From assembly GCF_012843435.1 (NCBI RefSeq), contig NZ_JABAFC010000015.1, positions 1 through 64,000 on the forward strand: DNA of 64,000 nucleotides. Reading direction: 5' to 3'. This document shows positions 16,519-25,399 of this stretch, one piece after another. A model generated the notes under the pieces. That model did not search any database, had not been told where the DNA came from, and worked only from the letters and a program-made list of their open reading frames with translations. Source of the stretch: Psychrobacillus sp. BL-248-WT-3 (lineage in GTDB: Bacteria > Bacillota > Bacilli > Bacillales_A > Planococcaceae). Each line of letters begins with the position of its first letter. Within the stretch, counting starts at the first letter, position 1. The position numbers and the translations under genes are program-made.

Positions 16519-17136
16519 ATGAACAGTTTTGTTAATGGATACTATCAGTTCGCAGTGTGGGCAATGAGGTTAGCATACTTGAACATACTTTGGTTTGTAT
16601 TCACACTAGTAGGCTTGTTCTTTTTTGGACTCATGCCTGCAACGGCGGGTATGTTTGCAGTAGTAAGAAAATGGGTTTCTGGAGATACAGATATTCCCGT
16701 ATTTCAAACCTTTTGGAAATCTTATCGCCAAGAATTTTTTAAAGCTAATCTACTCGGATACATACTTGCCGGTATAGGATATCTACTATATATTGAGCTG
16801 CAAATTTTAAGAGCTCAGGAGAATATGGTTTACTTTGTGGCAAGCTATGGGGTAATAGCACTTTTTATAGTTTTACTTATTGTATTGTTATACTCTTTCC
16901 CAATCTTTGTACATTTCAATATAAGCACCTTACAAAATATTAAATGGGCTTTTGTAATAGGAGTCATTCATCCTATACTAACGATTGCATTGATTGCAAT
17001 ATTATTATTTGTTCACTATGTAACTTTTATAACCATTCCCGCTTTGCTCTTTTTCTTTGGTGGAAGTGTAACCGCCTTTATCCTAACGTGGGGAGCGTCT
17101 AAAACGTTTACAAAGTATGAGCCCTCAAATGTCTGA
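16519..17136 (+). CDS. YesL-like DUF624 membrane protein
   Basis: This 205-residue protein has four or five hydrophobic segments (about 15-40, 76-95, 105-130, 140-165, 170-190). GLMPATAGMFAVVRKW near residues 36-51 is the DUF624 signature. Members sit beside CUT1 ABC importers of the Lpl/Yes type, but their function is unknown; an accessory or regulatory role in transport is assumed. AGAAGGGAG precedes the ATG. It follows the permeases after the GC-rich repeat and lies 16 bp upstream of namZ. Confidence 0.85.
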   Translation: MNSFVNGYYQFAVWAMRLAYLNILWFVFTLVGLFFFGLMPATAGMFAVVRKWVSGDTDIPVFQTFWKSYRQEFFKANLLGYILAGIGYLLYIELQILRAQENMVYFVASYGVIALFIVLLIVLLYSFPIFVHFNISTLQNIKWAFVIGVIHPILTIALIAILLFVHYVTFITIPALLFFFGGSVTAFILTWGASKTFTKYEPSNV

Positions 17137-17152
17137 TTAGTGGAGGAAACAA

Positions 17153-18301
17153 ATGAAGCTAGGGGTAGAAGTATTTTTGGAAGATGGCTATAAAGCTTTT
17201 ATCGGAAATCGTATAGGCTTGGTGACGAATATGACGGGTGTAAACCAAAAGCTCACACCGACTATTGAATTGTTTGTCGATCACCCTGGCATAAATCTTA
17301 CAGCTTTATATGGTCCAGAGCATGGGATACGTGGAGATGCTAAAGAAGGAGAGGGAGTACAGTCTTCGATAGACCCTTACACAAATCTTCCGGTTTACAG
17401 TCTATATGGTGATTCAAGGAAGCCTACAAAAGAGATGTTAGAATCTGTTGATGTCATTGTTTTTGATCTGCAGGATATTGGTTCAAGATATTTCACGTAC
17501 ATTTATACAATGGCATATGTAATGGAAGCCTGTGGAGAGCAAGGAAAGCAGTTTGTTGTATTGGATCGACCAAATCCAATTTCTGGTGACCGAATAGAAG
17601 GAAACCTTGTGGAAGAGGATGTTCGCTCCTTTGTTGGTTTGTTACCTATTCCAAATAGACATGGGATGACTGTAGGAGAACTTGCACAGTTGTTTAAATA
17701 TAAGTTTGGATATAATTGTGACTTAACAGTGGTTCCAATGGAGGGTTGGCTGCGATCCATGTACTTTGATGACACTCCTGTATTGTGGGTACCCCCTTCT
17801 CCAAATACTACTAATATTGATATGAATGTATTATATCCTGGAACCTGTTTAATAGAAGGAACTAACTTATCTGAAGGACGAGGCACGACAAGACCTTTTG
17901 AATGGATTGGTGCTCCTTATGTGGATGGGCAAAGGCTAGCAAAGGTATTTAATGAGAAAAAGATAGAAGGCGTTATCGCAAGGCCCATTTCTTTTAAACC
18001 AACTTATCAAAAGCATATGAATGTTATTTGCAGCGGAATTCAGCTACATATTGTCGATCGCCGCATATTAAATGCTTGGGAAACTGGTCTCTTGCTAATA
18101 GAGACAATCGCAGAAATGTATCCAAATGATTTCTCATTTATAGAAAATGGGCAGAAGAAGTATTTTTTTGACTTGTTGGCTGGATCTAAAAGTATAAGGG
18201 AACATATTTGGAATGGAACGACAACAGAATATATAGAGAATTGTCTATCTTTAATCGAAGGCTTTCAAAAAGAAAAGAAAATATACGACATATATAACTA
18301 G
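17153..18301 (+). CDS. namZ: Exo-beta-N-acetylmuramidase NamZ (DUF1343, YbbC family), no signal peptide
   Basis: This 382-residue DUF1343 protein has the family motifs GPEHGIRG (54-61), VFDLQDIGSRYFTY, DRPNPISG and YPGTCLIEGTNLSEGRGTT. B. subtilis NamZ (YbbC) is a secreted exo-lytic muramidase that releases MurNAc from the non-reducing end of glycan chains. This copy begins MKLGVEVFLEDGYKAF without signal peptide, so it should act in the cytoplasm on imported fragments, unlike the B. subtilis enzyme. GGAGGAAAC precedes the ATG. murQ follows almost without gap. Confidence 0.92.
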   Translation: MKLGVEVFLEDGYKAFIGNRIGLVTNMTGVNQKLTPTIELFVDHPGINLTALYGPEHGIRGDAKEGEGVQSSIDPYTNLPVYSLYGDSRKPTKEMLESVDVIVFDLQDIGSRYFTYIYTMAYVMEACGEQGKQFVVLDRPNPISGDRIEGNLVEEDVRSFVGLLPIPNRHGMTVGELAQLFKYKFGYNCDLTVVPMEGWLRSMYFDDTPVLWVPPSPNTTNIDMNVLYPGTCLIEGTNLSEGRGTTRPFEWIGAPYVDGQRLAKVFNEKKIEGVIARPISFKPTYQKHMNVICSGIQLHIVDRRILNAWETGLLLIETIAEMYPNDFSFIENGQKKYFFDLLAGSKSIREHIWNGTTTEYIENCLSLIEGFQKEKKIYDIYN

Positions 18302-18311
18302 GATGATTAAA

Positions 18312-19232
18312 ATGAATGATTTATCTAATTTGAATAAACTGTCAACCGAACAGAGAAATAGCCATTCCATAAACATTGATCATATGTCTACTAAAAGCAT
18401 TTTAGCAATGATTAATGAAGAGGATAAACGTGTCGCTGAATGTGTACAGGATGAGATAGATGATATTGAAAGGGCTGCAGAGGCTGTATTCAACTCATTG
18501 AAATCTGGTGGAAGACTATTTTATGTTGGAGCGGGAACAAGTGGGAGACTAGGTATTTTAGATGCGGTCGAATGTCCACCCACCTTTGGGACACCGTCCA
18601 ATTTAGTGCAGGCTGTTATGGCAGGTGGCCTTTCAGCTTTTGAAAAAGCGGTAGAGGGCGCCGAGGATAGTCCAGAGAAAGGTAAAGAAGATTTAAGAGA
18701 AAGAGCTTTGTCTAGTTATGATGTAGTGATAGGAATAGCAGCGAGTGGAAGAACGCCATATGTAATTGGGGCATTAGAATACGCTAATGAGGTTGGTGCA
18801 CAAACAATCAGTTTAACTGCAAACAAAAATTCCTCCATCAGTGAACATGCTACTATTAAAATTGAAGTAGAGACTGGACCAGAGGTAATTACGGGGTCTA
18901 CAAGGATGAAAGCAGCTACTGCACATAAGCTCATTTTAAATATGATCTCAACAACGGTTATGATTAAGCTAGGTAAGGTTTATGAAAACTTAATGGTAGA
19001 TGTATCCGTCAGCAATGAAAAGCTAAAAGAGCGAGCGAAGGGTATTATTCAAACGATTACTAACCAGACATATCAAGAGGCAGAAGAATTTTTAAAACTT
19101 GCAAATAATGAGGTAAAACCTGCAATAGTAATGATGAAAGCTAATGTGAATTATGAAGAGGCAATAGATTATATTAAACAGGCAAACGGTTTTGTAAGAA
19201 AGGCTATTGAATTAGCGGATAGGAATTTATAA
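18312..19232 (+). CDS. murQ: N-acetylmuramic acid 6-phosphate etherase MurQ
   Basis: MurQ cleaves the lactyl ether of MurNAc-6-phosphate to GlcNAc-6-phosphate and D-lactate. The 306-residue protein has the SIS fold with GAGTSGRLGILDAVECPPTFG near residue 70 and GPEVITGSTRMKAATAHK near 190, both strong MurQ signatures. The ATG at 18312 is preferred because an AGGA lies 8 bases upstream and the result fits the usual length; an in-frame ATG at 18303 adds three residues. It follows namZ directly, so it is translationally linked. It is the committed step tying this locus to muramic acid catabolism. Confidence 0.96.
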   Translation: MNDLSNLNKLSTEQRNSHSINIDHMSTKSILAMINEEDKRVAECVQDEIDDIERAAEAVFNSLKSGGRLFYVGAGTSGRLGILDAVECPPTFGTPSNLVQAVMAGGLSAFEKAVEGAEDSPEKGKEDLRERALSSYDVVIGIAASGRTPYVIGALEYANEVGAQTISLTANKNSSISEHATIKIEVETGPEVITGSTRMKAATAHKLILNMISTTVMIKLGKVYENLMVDVSVSNEKLKERAKGIIQTITNQTYQEAEEFLKLANNEVKPAIVMMKANVNYEEAIDYIKQANGFVRKAIELADRNL

Positions 19233-19246
19233 GAGGAGGAAAAAGG

Positions 19247-21094
19247 ATGAATGAACATAAGAAGCTAATCTTGGACGACTTCAATAATGCCAATCTTAGT
19301 GACTATGAAACCAATCATTCCTTTGTCTCCTCCTATTATTTATCTTTAAACAAAGATTACGTCAAGCATGGAAAGTATAGCTTAGAGGTTAGCTTTAACT
19401 ACGGAGGTTGGGTTAAAGGAAATGGAGCTATGTATATCAAGTTTAAAAAAAAGTTAGTGACACAGCAGATGCCAAAAAAGCTGGCAGTATGGGTCCATAG
19501 TGATGGAAAAACACCATGGCTACGAGCAACCATAATAGATGGAGATAATGAACGGAAGATAATTAACTTAACTAATCAAAATATAAGCTGGAATGGATGG
19601 AAATACTTAGATGTAGAGTTGGAGCAAAACTGGAAGCTTCCATTAAGGTTGGAGCAAATATATGCAGTTGAAACAAATTTGGTTAATCAAAAAGACTCCA
19701 GTATTAATGGAAAGTTCTATTTGGATCATATTACATTTGTATATGTAGATGATCAAGACTTAACGGGACCAATTTTTAGTGACATATTACCGCAAAAGGA
19801 GAAGATATATAGAAATTCCTTTGTCTTTTCTGCAGTAGTGAGCGATGACATGTCAGGTGTAGATTTCGATTCTTTAATCATGAAAATCAATAATAAATTG
19901 GTTGTTCCTTCTGTTCGAGCGAACAAAATATATTATCATGTAAAAGAGCTTCAAGAGGGAAATTGTAAAGTTAGCATCCAAGTAAAAGATTTGGCTGGTA
20001 ATTGGTCGGTACCGCATCTAGAAAAAAATTATTTAATAGATTTAAGTGAAGATCATGAATGTCCCATTATATCTGATGTCACACCAAGTGATACCGCTGT
20101 AATTCATACAGCTACACCGCGAATTGGCTTTCGACTTTGTGATGAACATAGTGGGATTGAAAAGAACGATATAATTCTTACTATTAACAATGAAAAGCAA
20201 AAAGTGTTCTATGATGAAGAAAACGGCTGGGGATTTGCAATATCTAGTACTCATTTAATAGATGGTCCACATCACCTTTCTATTCATACAAAGGATCGAG
20301 CAGGAAATGAAATGGACCCATATCAGCAAAATTTTGTTGTTCACTCTATAAAAGGGCCAATAGACGAGGACAACTTTATAGTAGGCATAATTCCAGATAC
20401 ACATACGCTGGAGCATGGAAAAGCTGCTTTAGTACATTTATTGGAGGAAGCACCTGAGTTTATCATACATATGGGTGACTTTGTAGATCAAGGAACAGAA
20501 GAGGAATTTAAGTTAGCGAAGACATCTCTATTTTCGGATATGAAGAAGCACATACCCATATTAACGCTTGCTGGGAATCATGAAGCATTTCGAGGAAACT
20601 TAACGCTATATCAGAGCATTATGGGTTCACCATCCTATCATTTTACGTATGGGAAAGTACTGTTTATCCTTTTAAATAGTGCTTTAGGGCAAAGTCTCAC
20701 GCTTTCAGACTCAACCCAGTTAACCTACCTGAAGGAAGTATTATCTACCCATGAGCAAAAGCATATTGTAGTACTTACTCATGTACCTACTAAGGACCAT
20801 TTTGGAACTGCACATGAAATGGTATATGAAGATTCCGTTCAATTAGTAGAAATACTTACCGAACACAAAAAAGAATTACCTTCTAGAGACATTGTAGTAT
20901 TATTTGGACATTTACATACGCAAGACCAATGGGAAGTTAGCGGAGTGAGATACATTATTACAGGCAATGCCTCACCAAAAAAATATGTAATGAAGCAGGA
21001 GAATAACATTGGTTACGGGCTACTCCATATACAATCTAACGGTATATATTATGAATACAAGCCTTTTAACTTAATACCTCCGGTGACCCAGTAA
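19247..21094 (+). CDS. Modular calcineurin-like phosphoesterase with N-terminal beta-sandwich domains
   Basis: This 615-residue protein lies 14 bp after murQ. Residues about 1-170 resemble a jelly-roll carbohydrate-binding module (ILDDFNNANLSDYE, ending LDHITFVYVDD). About 175-370 are two Ig-like modules (DDMSGVDFDSLIMKINN, DEHSGIEKNDIILTINN). About 375-605 are a metallophosphoesterase with PDTH, GDFVDQG, AGNHE, LTHVPTKDH and FGHLHTQ, a complete metal-binding set. No signal peptide is evident, which is odd for such architecture. The substrate is unknown; a phosphorylated or wall-derived saccharide is a guess from context. GAGGAGGAAAAAGG precedes the ATG. Confidence 0.85.
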   Translation: MNEHKKLILDDFNNANLSDYETNHSFVSSYYLSLNKDYVKHGKYSLEVSFNYGGWVKGNGAMYIKFKKKLVTQQMPKKLAVWVHSDGKTPWLRATIIDGDNERKIINLTNQNISWNGWKYLDVELEQNWKLPLRLEQIYAVETNLVNQKDSSINGKFYLDHITFVYVDDQDLTGPIFSDILPQKEKIYRNSFVFSAVVSDDMSGVDFDSLIMKINNKLVVPSVRANKIYYHVKELQEGNCKVSIQVKDLAGNWSVPHLEKNYLIDLSEDHECPIISDVTPSDTAVIHTATPRIGFRLCDEHSGIEKNDIILTINNEKQKVFYDEENGWGFAISSTHLIDGPHHLSIHTKDRAGNEMDPYQQNFVVHSIKGPIDEDNFIVGIIPDTHTLEHGKAALVHLLEEAPEFIIHMGDFVDQGTEEEFKLAKTSLFSDMKKHIPILTLAGNHEAFRGNLTLYQSIMGSPSYHFTYGKVLFILLNSALGQSLTLSDSTQLTYLKEVLSTHEQKHIVVLTHVPTKDHFGTAHEMVYEDSVQLVEILTEHKKELPSRDIVVLFGHLHTQDQWEVSGVRYIITGNASPKKYVMKQENNIGYGLLHIQSNGIYYEYKPFNLIPPVTQ

Positions 21095-21149
21095 AAAGGA
21101 AGAGGTATAGTTAAAAAGCTATTTCAAGGAAGAAATGAGTGGATAAATT

Positions 21150-22016
21150 ATGTCATCTGCCAACGGTGGACTAGTTATGCTAAATGAAATGGTGAATACA
21201 TTGCCACCCTCTGAGAAGAAAATTGCAAGATATATATTAAATCATCCCCAAGAGGCAATTTCTTTAACTGCAGTTGAATTAGGGAAAAGAAGCTCTACTA
21301 GTGGGGCGGCAGTCATCAGGCTATGTAAGTCATTAGATTTAAAAGGCTTACAAGATCTGAAGCTCAGAATTGCAGGAGATTTACAAAAGACAACAGAGCA
21401 TGGTTTTAGAGATATTGAACCGAACGAACCGATTATGTCGATAATAGATAAGATGACAAACAATAGTATTAAAACGATTCGAGAAACGGCAGAAATGCTA
21501 AATACCGAAGAATTAGAAAAAGCTATTGACCTACTTAGAGTGGCAAAGACAATCCATTTTGTTGGAGTAGGTGCTTCTAATATCATTGCACAAGATGCTC
21601 AACAAAAGTTTTTACGCATTAACAAGAACTCTTATGCCTTTCCAGATATGCATTTAGCAATGACACTCGTCGCTACTGCGGGAAAAGGGGATGTGGTGGT
21701 GGCAATTTCCTTTTCTGGAGAGACATCAGAAGTTGCAAGAGTTTTAGAGCTTGCTAAGGAAAAAGGTATCTCTATTATCAGTATTACGAAATATGGTAAC
21801 TCCATTGTTTCTAAAATTGCAGACATTAAGCTATATACGTCTGCCACAAGAGAATCAACGTTTCGTAGTGGCGCTACCTCGTCTCGAATTGGACAGCTGC
21901 AAGTGGTGGATATTTTGTTTATGGGAGTTGCTTCTCTGCAATATGAAGAAACGGTAAAGTATTTAGATGCTACTCGAGATGCGGTCAATTTTCTATCAAA
22001 GGATTCAAAGAAATAA
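21150..22016 (+). CDS. murR: RpiR-family transcriptional regulator, MurR-like
   Basis: This 288-residue protein has an N-terminal HTH_6 domain (about 10-85, with PSEKKIARYILNHPQEAISLTAVELG and SSTSGAAVIRLCKSL). A C-terminal SIS sugar-phosphate sensor follows (about 125-260, with VGVGASNIIAQDAQQKF and SFSGETSEV). MurR proteins respond to MurNAc-6-phosphate. The position among MurQ, NamZ and kinase genes makes it the likely local regulator. The ribosome binding site is weak (AAGGAAGAAATGAG about 15 bases upstream). Direct proof of the effector is lacking. Confidence 0.88.
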   Translation: MSSANGGLVMLNEMVNTLPPSEKKIARYILNHPQEAISLTAVELGKRSSTSGAAVIRLCKSLDLKGLQDLKLRIAGDLQKTTEHGFRDIEPNEPIMSIIDKMTNNSIKTIRETAEMLNTEELEKAIDLLRVAKTIHFVGVGASNIIAQDAQQKFLRINKNSYAFPDMHLAMTLVATAGKGDVVVAISFSGETSEVARVLELAKEKGISIISITKYGNSIVSKIADIKLYTSATRESTFRSGATSSRIGQLQVVDILFMGVASLQYEETVKYLDATRDAVNFLSKDSKK

Positions 22017-22025
22017 TTTATTCAT

Positions 22026-22060
22026 AAGCTGACTCTTCTATGAGTTGGCTTGTTTATTGT
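22026..22060 (+). terminator. Weak hairpin between murR and the kinase gene
   Basis: AAGCTGACTC and GAGTTGGCTT pair over 10 bp with two wobble pairs, followed by a loose T-rich tract. Probably a partial terminator. Confidence 0.45.
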
Positions 22061-22077
22061 CAAAAGGGGTGTAGAGA

Positions 22078-23055
22078 ATGTATGTATTAGGGATTGATGG
22101 CGGAGGAACGAAAACTACTGGAATCATTGCTACATCTAAAGGTGAAGTAGTAGCAAAAGCAACGGTTGGTGGAACTAATATTAATAGTACGGGCAAAATA
22201 GCTGTCCAATCAGAACTGCAAAAGCTTATAAGGGAACTAAAAGAATTGGCACCACAAAATTTCCTACTAGTAAAGCGTGTATTTGCTGGGATGGCAGGAG
22301 CGGGCAATATAACCAATCAAGACGCCTTAAAAGCCATACTACAACCTCTATTTTCCTCAGAGGTAAGTATTACTATAGACCATGATGCGATTACAGCACT
22401 TTATTCCGGGACAATAGGAAAACCAGGGGTAGTCCAAATTGCTGGAACTGGAGCAATCACATACGGTGTAAATGAAGCTTCCGATCGAGCGCGTGTAGGA
22501 GGATGGGGTCATCTGTTTGGAGATCAAGGTAGTGGATATGCCATTGGACGAGATGCATTAGAAGCTGCCTTTAAAGCGAGAGATGGTCTCATTGAACAAA
22601 CAGTATTGTCTGACCTACTTATCCAGCATTTCAATAAAGAAGAATTACCGGATATTATTCCGATTATTTATCAGGCAGAAAATCCGAAAAAGCTGATATC
22701 CTCTCTCACGGTGCTTGTTATGAAGGCGGTAGAACGTAATGATTTAATGGCCAAGCATATCATCGATCAGAATGGAGCAGAGCTTGGAATGGCTATATCT
22801 GCTCTTGTAAAACAGCTATTCAGCCAAGGGAATGATGTTATACGAGTTGTTTTAGTAGGTGGACTTTTTAATAGATATGACGTTTTGAAAGAATCAATCG
22901 AAAGAACGATTAAAAATGAAGGTATTCATGTGGATATAATCTTCCCTAAAATATTTCCGGCAGGCGGGGCAGTAGTTGCTGCTCTTTTAGAAGAAAATAT
23001 AGAAATAGATGAGTATTTTTTAGAAACATTTAATAGAACAAACTATGATAATTGA
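22078..23055 (+). CDS. murK: BadF/BadG-type sugar kinase, probable MurNAc/GlcNAc kinase MurK
   Basis: This 325-residue ASKHA-fold ATPase has the phosphate-1 loop GIDGGGTKTTG (residues 5-15), a second motif with DHDAITALYSG, GTGAITYGV and GGWGHLFGDQGSGYAIG, matching the N-acetylglucosamine kinase branch of the BadF family. Clostridium acetobutylicum MurK, of this family, phosphorylates MurNAc and GlcNAc at O6 and is linked to murQ. Here it would supply MurNAc-6-phosphate to MurQ, which is needed because the ABC importer, unlike a PTS, delivers unphosphorylated sugar. AAAAGGGGTG precedes the ATG. The symbol is inferred from context. Confidence 0.88.
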   Translation: MYVLGIDGGGTKTTGIIATSKGEVVAKATVGGTNINSTGKIAVQSELQKLIRELKELAPQNFLLVKRVFAGMAGAGNITNQDALKAILQPLFSSEVSITIDHDAITALYSGTIGKPGVVQIAGTGAITYGVNEASDRARVGGWGHLFGDQGSGYAIGRDALEAAFKARDGLIEQTVLSDLLIQHFNKEELPDIIPIIYQAENPKKLISSLTVLVMKAVERNDLMAKHIIDQNGAELGMAISALVKQLFSQGNDVIRVVLVGGLFNRYDVLKESIERTIKNEGIHVDIIFPKIFPAGGAVVAALLEENIEIDEYFLETFNRTNYDN

Positions 23056-23064
23056 GGTGAAAGC

Positions 23065-24012
23065 ATGCAGTTGATAGAATGGCAGTTAGATAGACTAGAT
23101 GAATTGGTGAGTTTGTGGAATCAAGAGCTAGGAAAAGATTTTCCAATGCGAAAGGAGCTATTTGAGCAAAATAGTTTCCAGGATGAAAATATTTGCTATG
23201 ATGCTTCGCGAATAGCTGTAAATGAGGAAGGTCAAATAATCGGGTTCGTAGTAGGTAAAAGGTGGCAGGAAGAAGTAGAGATACCGATGAAGGATAAAAC
23301 AGGCTGGATTCAAGTAATCCTTGTTCATCATGAGTACCGTAACAAGGGAATCGGATCTAATCTATTAAGACATGCAGAGGAGGCTTTTCAATTAGCTGGA
23401 ATGCAAGAAATATTATTAGGAAAAGACCCATGGCATTATTTCCCTGGTGTCCCGTTAGATAGCTATGATAATTGGTTTGAAACACGAGGCTATCATTCTT
23501 TTGGAAAAGAGTTCGATATGCTCTGTAAATATGAGGGAGAGGTAGCGAAAGAATTACCTGCCCTACCTAATGTTGAATTTTCGATATTAAAGCATGAGGA
23601 AAAGGAGGCGTTCCTTGCATTTTTACATCGATGCTTCCCAGGGAGGTGGGAATACGAGGCTCATCAATATTTCCAAAAGGGAGGGAATGGCAGAGAGTTT
23701 GCCGTTCTTAAAAAAGAAAATAAGATTATTGGATTTTCAAGGATAAACGATAATAGCTCACCTTTAATCGCTCAAAACGTGTATTGGGCACCTCTATTCA
23801 GCCAAGAATTAGGGGGGATAGGACCGTTGGGAGTCGATTCCGTAGAACGCGGTAATGGCTACGGTATAGCAATCGTACAAGCTGCTATAGCTTTTCTAAG
23901 AAATAGAGACATTAAACATATTGTCATTGATTGGACAGGGCTTGTCGATTTTTATCGTAAATTAGATTATGAGGTTTGGAAAGGCTATACCTCTTATAGA
24001 AAAGTGCTCTAA
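23065..24012 (+). CDS. Double-GNAT acetyltransferase in the salvage locus
   Basis: This 315-residue protein has two GNAT modules. The first has the acetyl-CoA pyrophosphate loop HHEYRNKGIGSNLL (about residues 89-102). The second half (about 170-315) ends with GPLGVDSVERGNGYGIAIVQAA and IDWTGLVDFYRKLDYE, also GNAT-like. The substrate is unknown. N-acetylation of a free amino sugar such as glucosamine or muramic acid, or acetylation of a drug-like compound, are both possible; context favours a sugar. It begins 9 bp after murK behind TTGAGGTGAAAG, so it is surely cotranscribed. Confidence 0.85.
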   Translation: MQLIEWQLDRLDELVSLWNQELGKDFPMRKELFEQNSFQDENICYDASRIAVNEEGQIIGFVVGKRWQEEVEIPMKDKTGWIQVILVHHEYRNKGIGSNLLRHAEEAFQLAGMQEILLGKDPWHYFPGVPLDSYDNWFETRGYHSFGKEFDMLCKYEGEVAKELPALPNVEFSILKHEEKEAFLAFLHRCFPGRWEYEAHQYFQKGGNGREFAVLKKENKIIGFSRINDNSSPLIAQNVYWAPLFSQELGGIGPLGVDSVERGNGYGIAIVQAAIAFLRNRDIKHIVIDWTGLVDFYRKLDYEVWKGYTSYRKVL

Positions 24013-24052
24013 TATGCTTTTATTATTAATTTCTTTATAGGGAGAGATGTAT

Positions 24053-25237
24053 TTGGAAGAGCAAACGAGCTATGTAGTTGGTCTTATGTCCGGAACATCA
24101 CTTGATGGAGTAGATGCAGCTCTCATTAAAATGATTGATACTAATGACAATTTACAAATAGATTTGGTAACGTATTTGTCACTCCCTTACTCAAGGGAAC
24201 TAAAACAAAAGCTTAGAGAAATTTGCACTCCTGAAATAGCAAAAATAGCAGACATTAGTAGCATGAATATGTATTTAGCAGAAATCTTCTCTGAAGCTAC
24301 CTTATCTATTATTCAACAAGCAAATTTAACGCCGCAAGATATTTTACTTGTAAGCTCCCATGGTCAAACTATCTTTCACCAGCCGGCTTCAATTAACATT
24401 GAAGGAAGAGATATTACATCCACTCTACAAATAGGAGACATAGCAGTAATTGCTGAACGTACCGGTATTACAACTGTTGGTGATTTTAGGACTCGAGACA
24501 TGGCTGTAGGTGGAGGGGGAGCTCCGTTAGTCCCTTATGCTGATCATATGCTTTATACGAATAAGAGTCATGGGAGAGTGCTCGTTAATATAGGAGGAAT
24601 TGCTAACATAACTGTCCTTCCGAAAGGAGCTACAGCATCGGAGGTTATTGCATACGATACCGGCCCGGGAAATATGATCATTGATGCATTTGTCAATTGG
24701 GCAACAAATGGGAAGCATGACTATGATCGCGAGGGAGCTATAGCAGCAAGCGGTAAGGTGAATGAAAAATGGCTAACTAAGCTACTTGCTTATCCGTTCT
24801 TCCATCAGAATTACCCAAAAAGCACCGGTAGAGAGATGTTTGGAACTCAATTTGCGAGAATACTGTGGGAGGAAGCTGAACATCTAGCTATTAGTCTGGA
24901 GGATCGGATTGCTACCATTACTGCATTAACTGCACGGACGATTGCTACAGAGATTTTAAAATTTATTGAATCTGCAGAGATAGAGGAAGTAATCGTTAGC
25001 GGCGGAGGGAGACATAATTTGACACTATTCAAAAGCCTGCAAGTTTATATGTCCGATCGTGTTTCTGTGGTTGGAATGGAAGCATATGAAATAAGCGCAG
25101 ATGCTAAAGAGACGGTAATTTTCGCTTTATTAGGCTATCAATGCTTAAAGAAAAAAACAAATAACCTTCCTGCCGCTACCGGGGCTAAAAAAGCAGTTGT
25201 TATGGGCAAAATAGCTTGGGGAAATTTGATTGTGTAG
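24053..25237 (+). CDS. anmK: Anhydro-N-acetylmuramic acid kinase AnmK
   Basis: AnmK hydrolyses the 1,6-anhydro ring and phosphorylates O6, giving MurNAc-6-phosphate for MurQ. The family motif VGLMSGTSLDGVDAALIK lies near residue 8. VSSHGQTIFHQP, GDFRTRDMAVGGGGAPLVP, NIGGIANITVLP, YDTGPGNMIIDAF and VSGGGRHN all match. The TTG at 24053 is preferred because AGGGAG lies about 8 bases upstream; the ATG at 24047 sits only 2 bases from it. The length of 394 is normal. It is the last gene of the salvage series. Confidence 0.95.
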   Translation: MEEQTSYVVGLMSGTSLDGVDAALIKMIDTNDNLQIDLVTYLSLPYSRELKQKLREICTPEIAKIADISSMNMYLAEIFSEATLSIIQQANLTPQDILLVSSHGQTIFHQPASINIEGRDITSTLQIGDIAVIAERTGITTVGDFRTRDMAVGGGGAPLVPYADHMLYTNKSHGRVLVNIGGIANITVLPKGATASEVIAYDTGPGNMIIDAFVNWATNGKHDYDREGAIAASGKVNEKWLTKLLAYPFFHQNYPKSTGREMFGTQFARILWEEAEHLAISLEDRIATITALTARTIATEILKFIESAEIEEVIVSGGGRHNLTLFKSLQVYMSDRVSVVGMEAYEISADAKETVIFALLGYQCLKKKTNNLPAATGAKKAVVMGKIAWGNLIV

Positions 25238-25264
25238 GCTGATTGAGACAGCTAAAATATCAAA

Positions 25265-25399
25265 ACTGCGTGTGTTAATGACGGATGATGACTTATCGCT
25301 CCCCCCGAGTAAACCGTCTGGCTAGTGCGAAAAATCAATTTTACTCTTTGATCTAATGTTTCTTTGCATCATAAGTCATCCCTACCCTTTAACAAAGCC
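25265..25399 (+). mobile_element. MITE-like repeat element, truncated copy C
   Basis: This copy matches the right third of copy A, including the AAATCAATTTTACTC block and the TTTCTTTGCATCATAA block. It ends CTTTAACAAAGCC, the terminal inverted repeat. The left part, including the other end and half of the GC-rich hairpin, is missing or degenerate. It lies right after anmK, at the junction with the conserved tig region. Confidence 0.7.
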
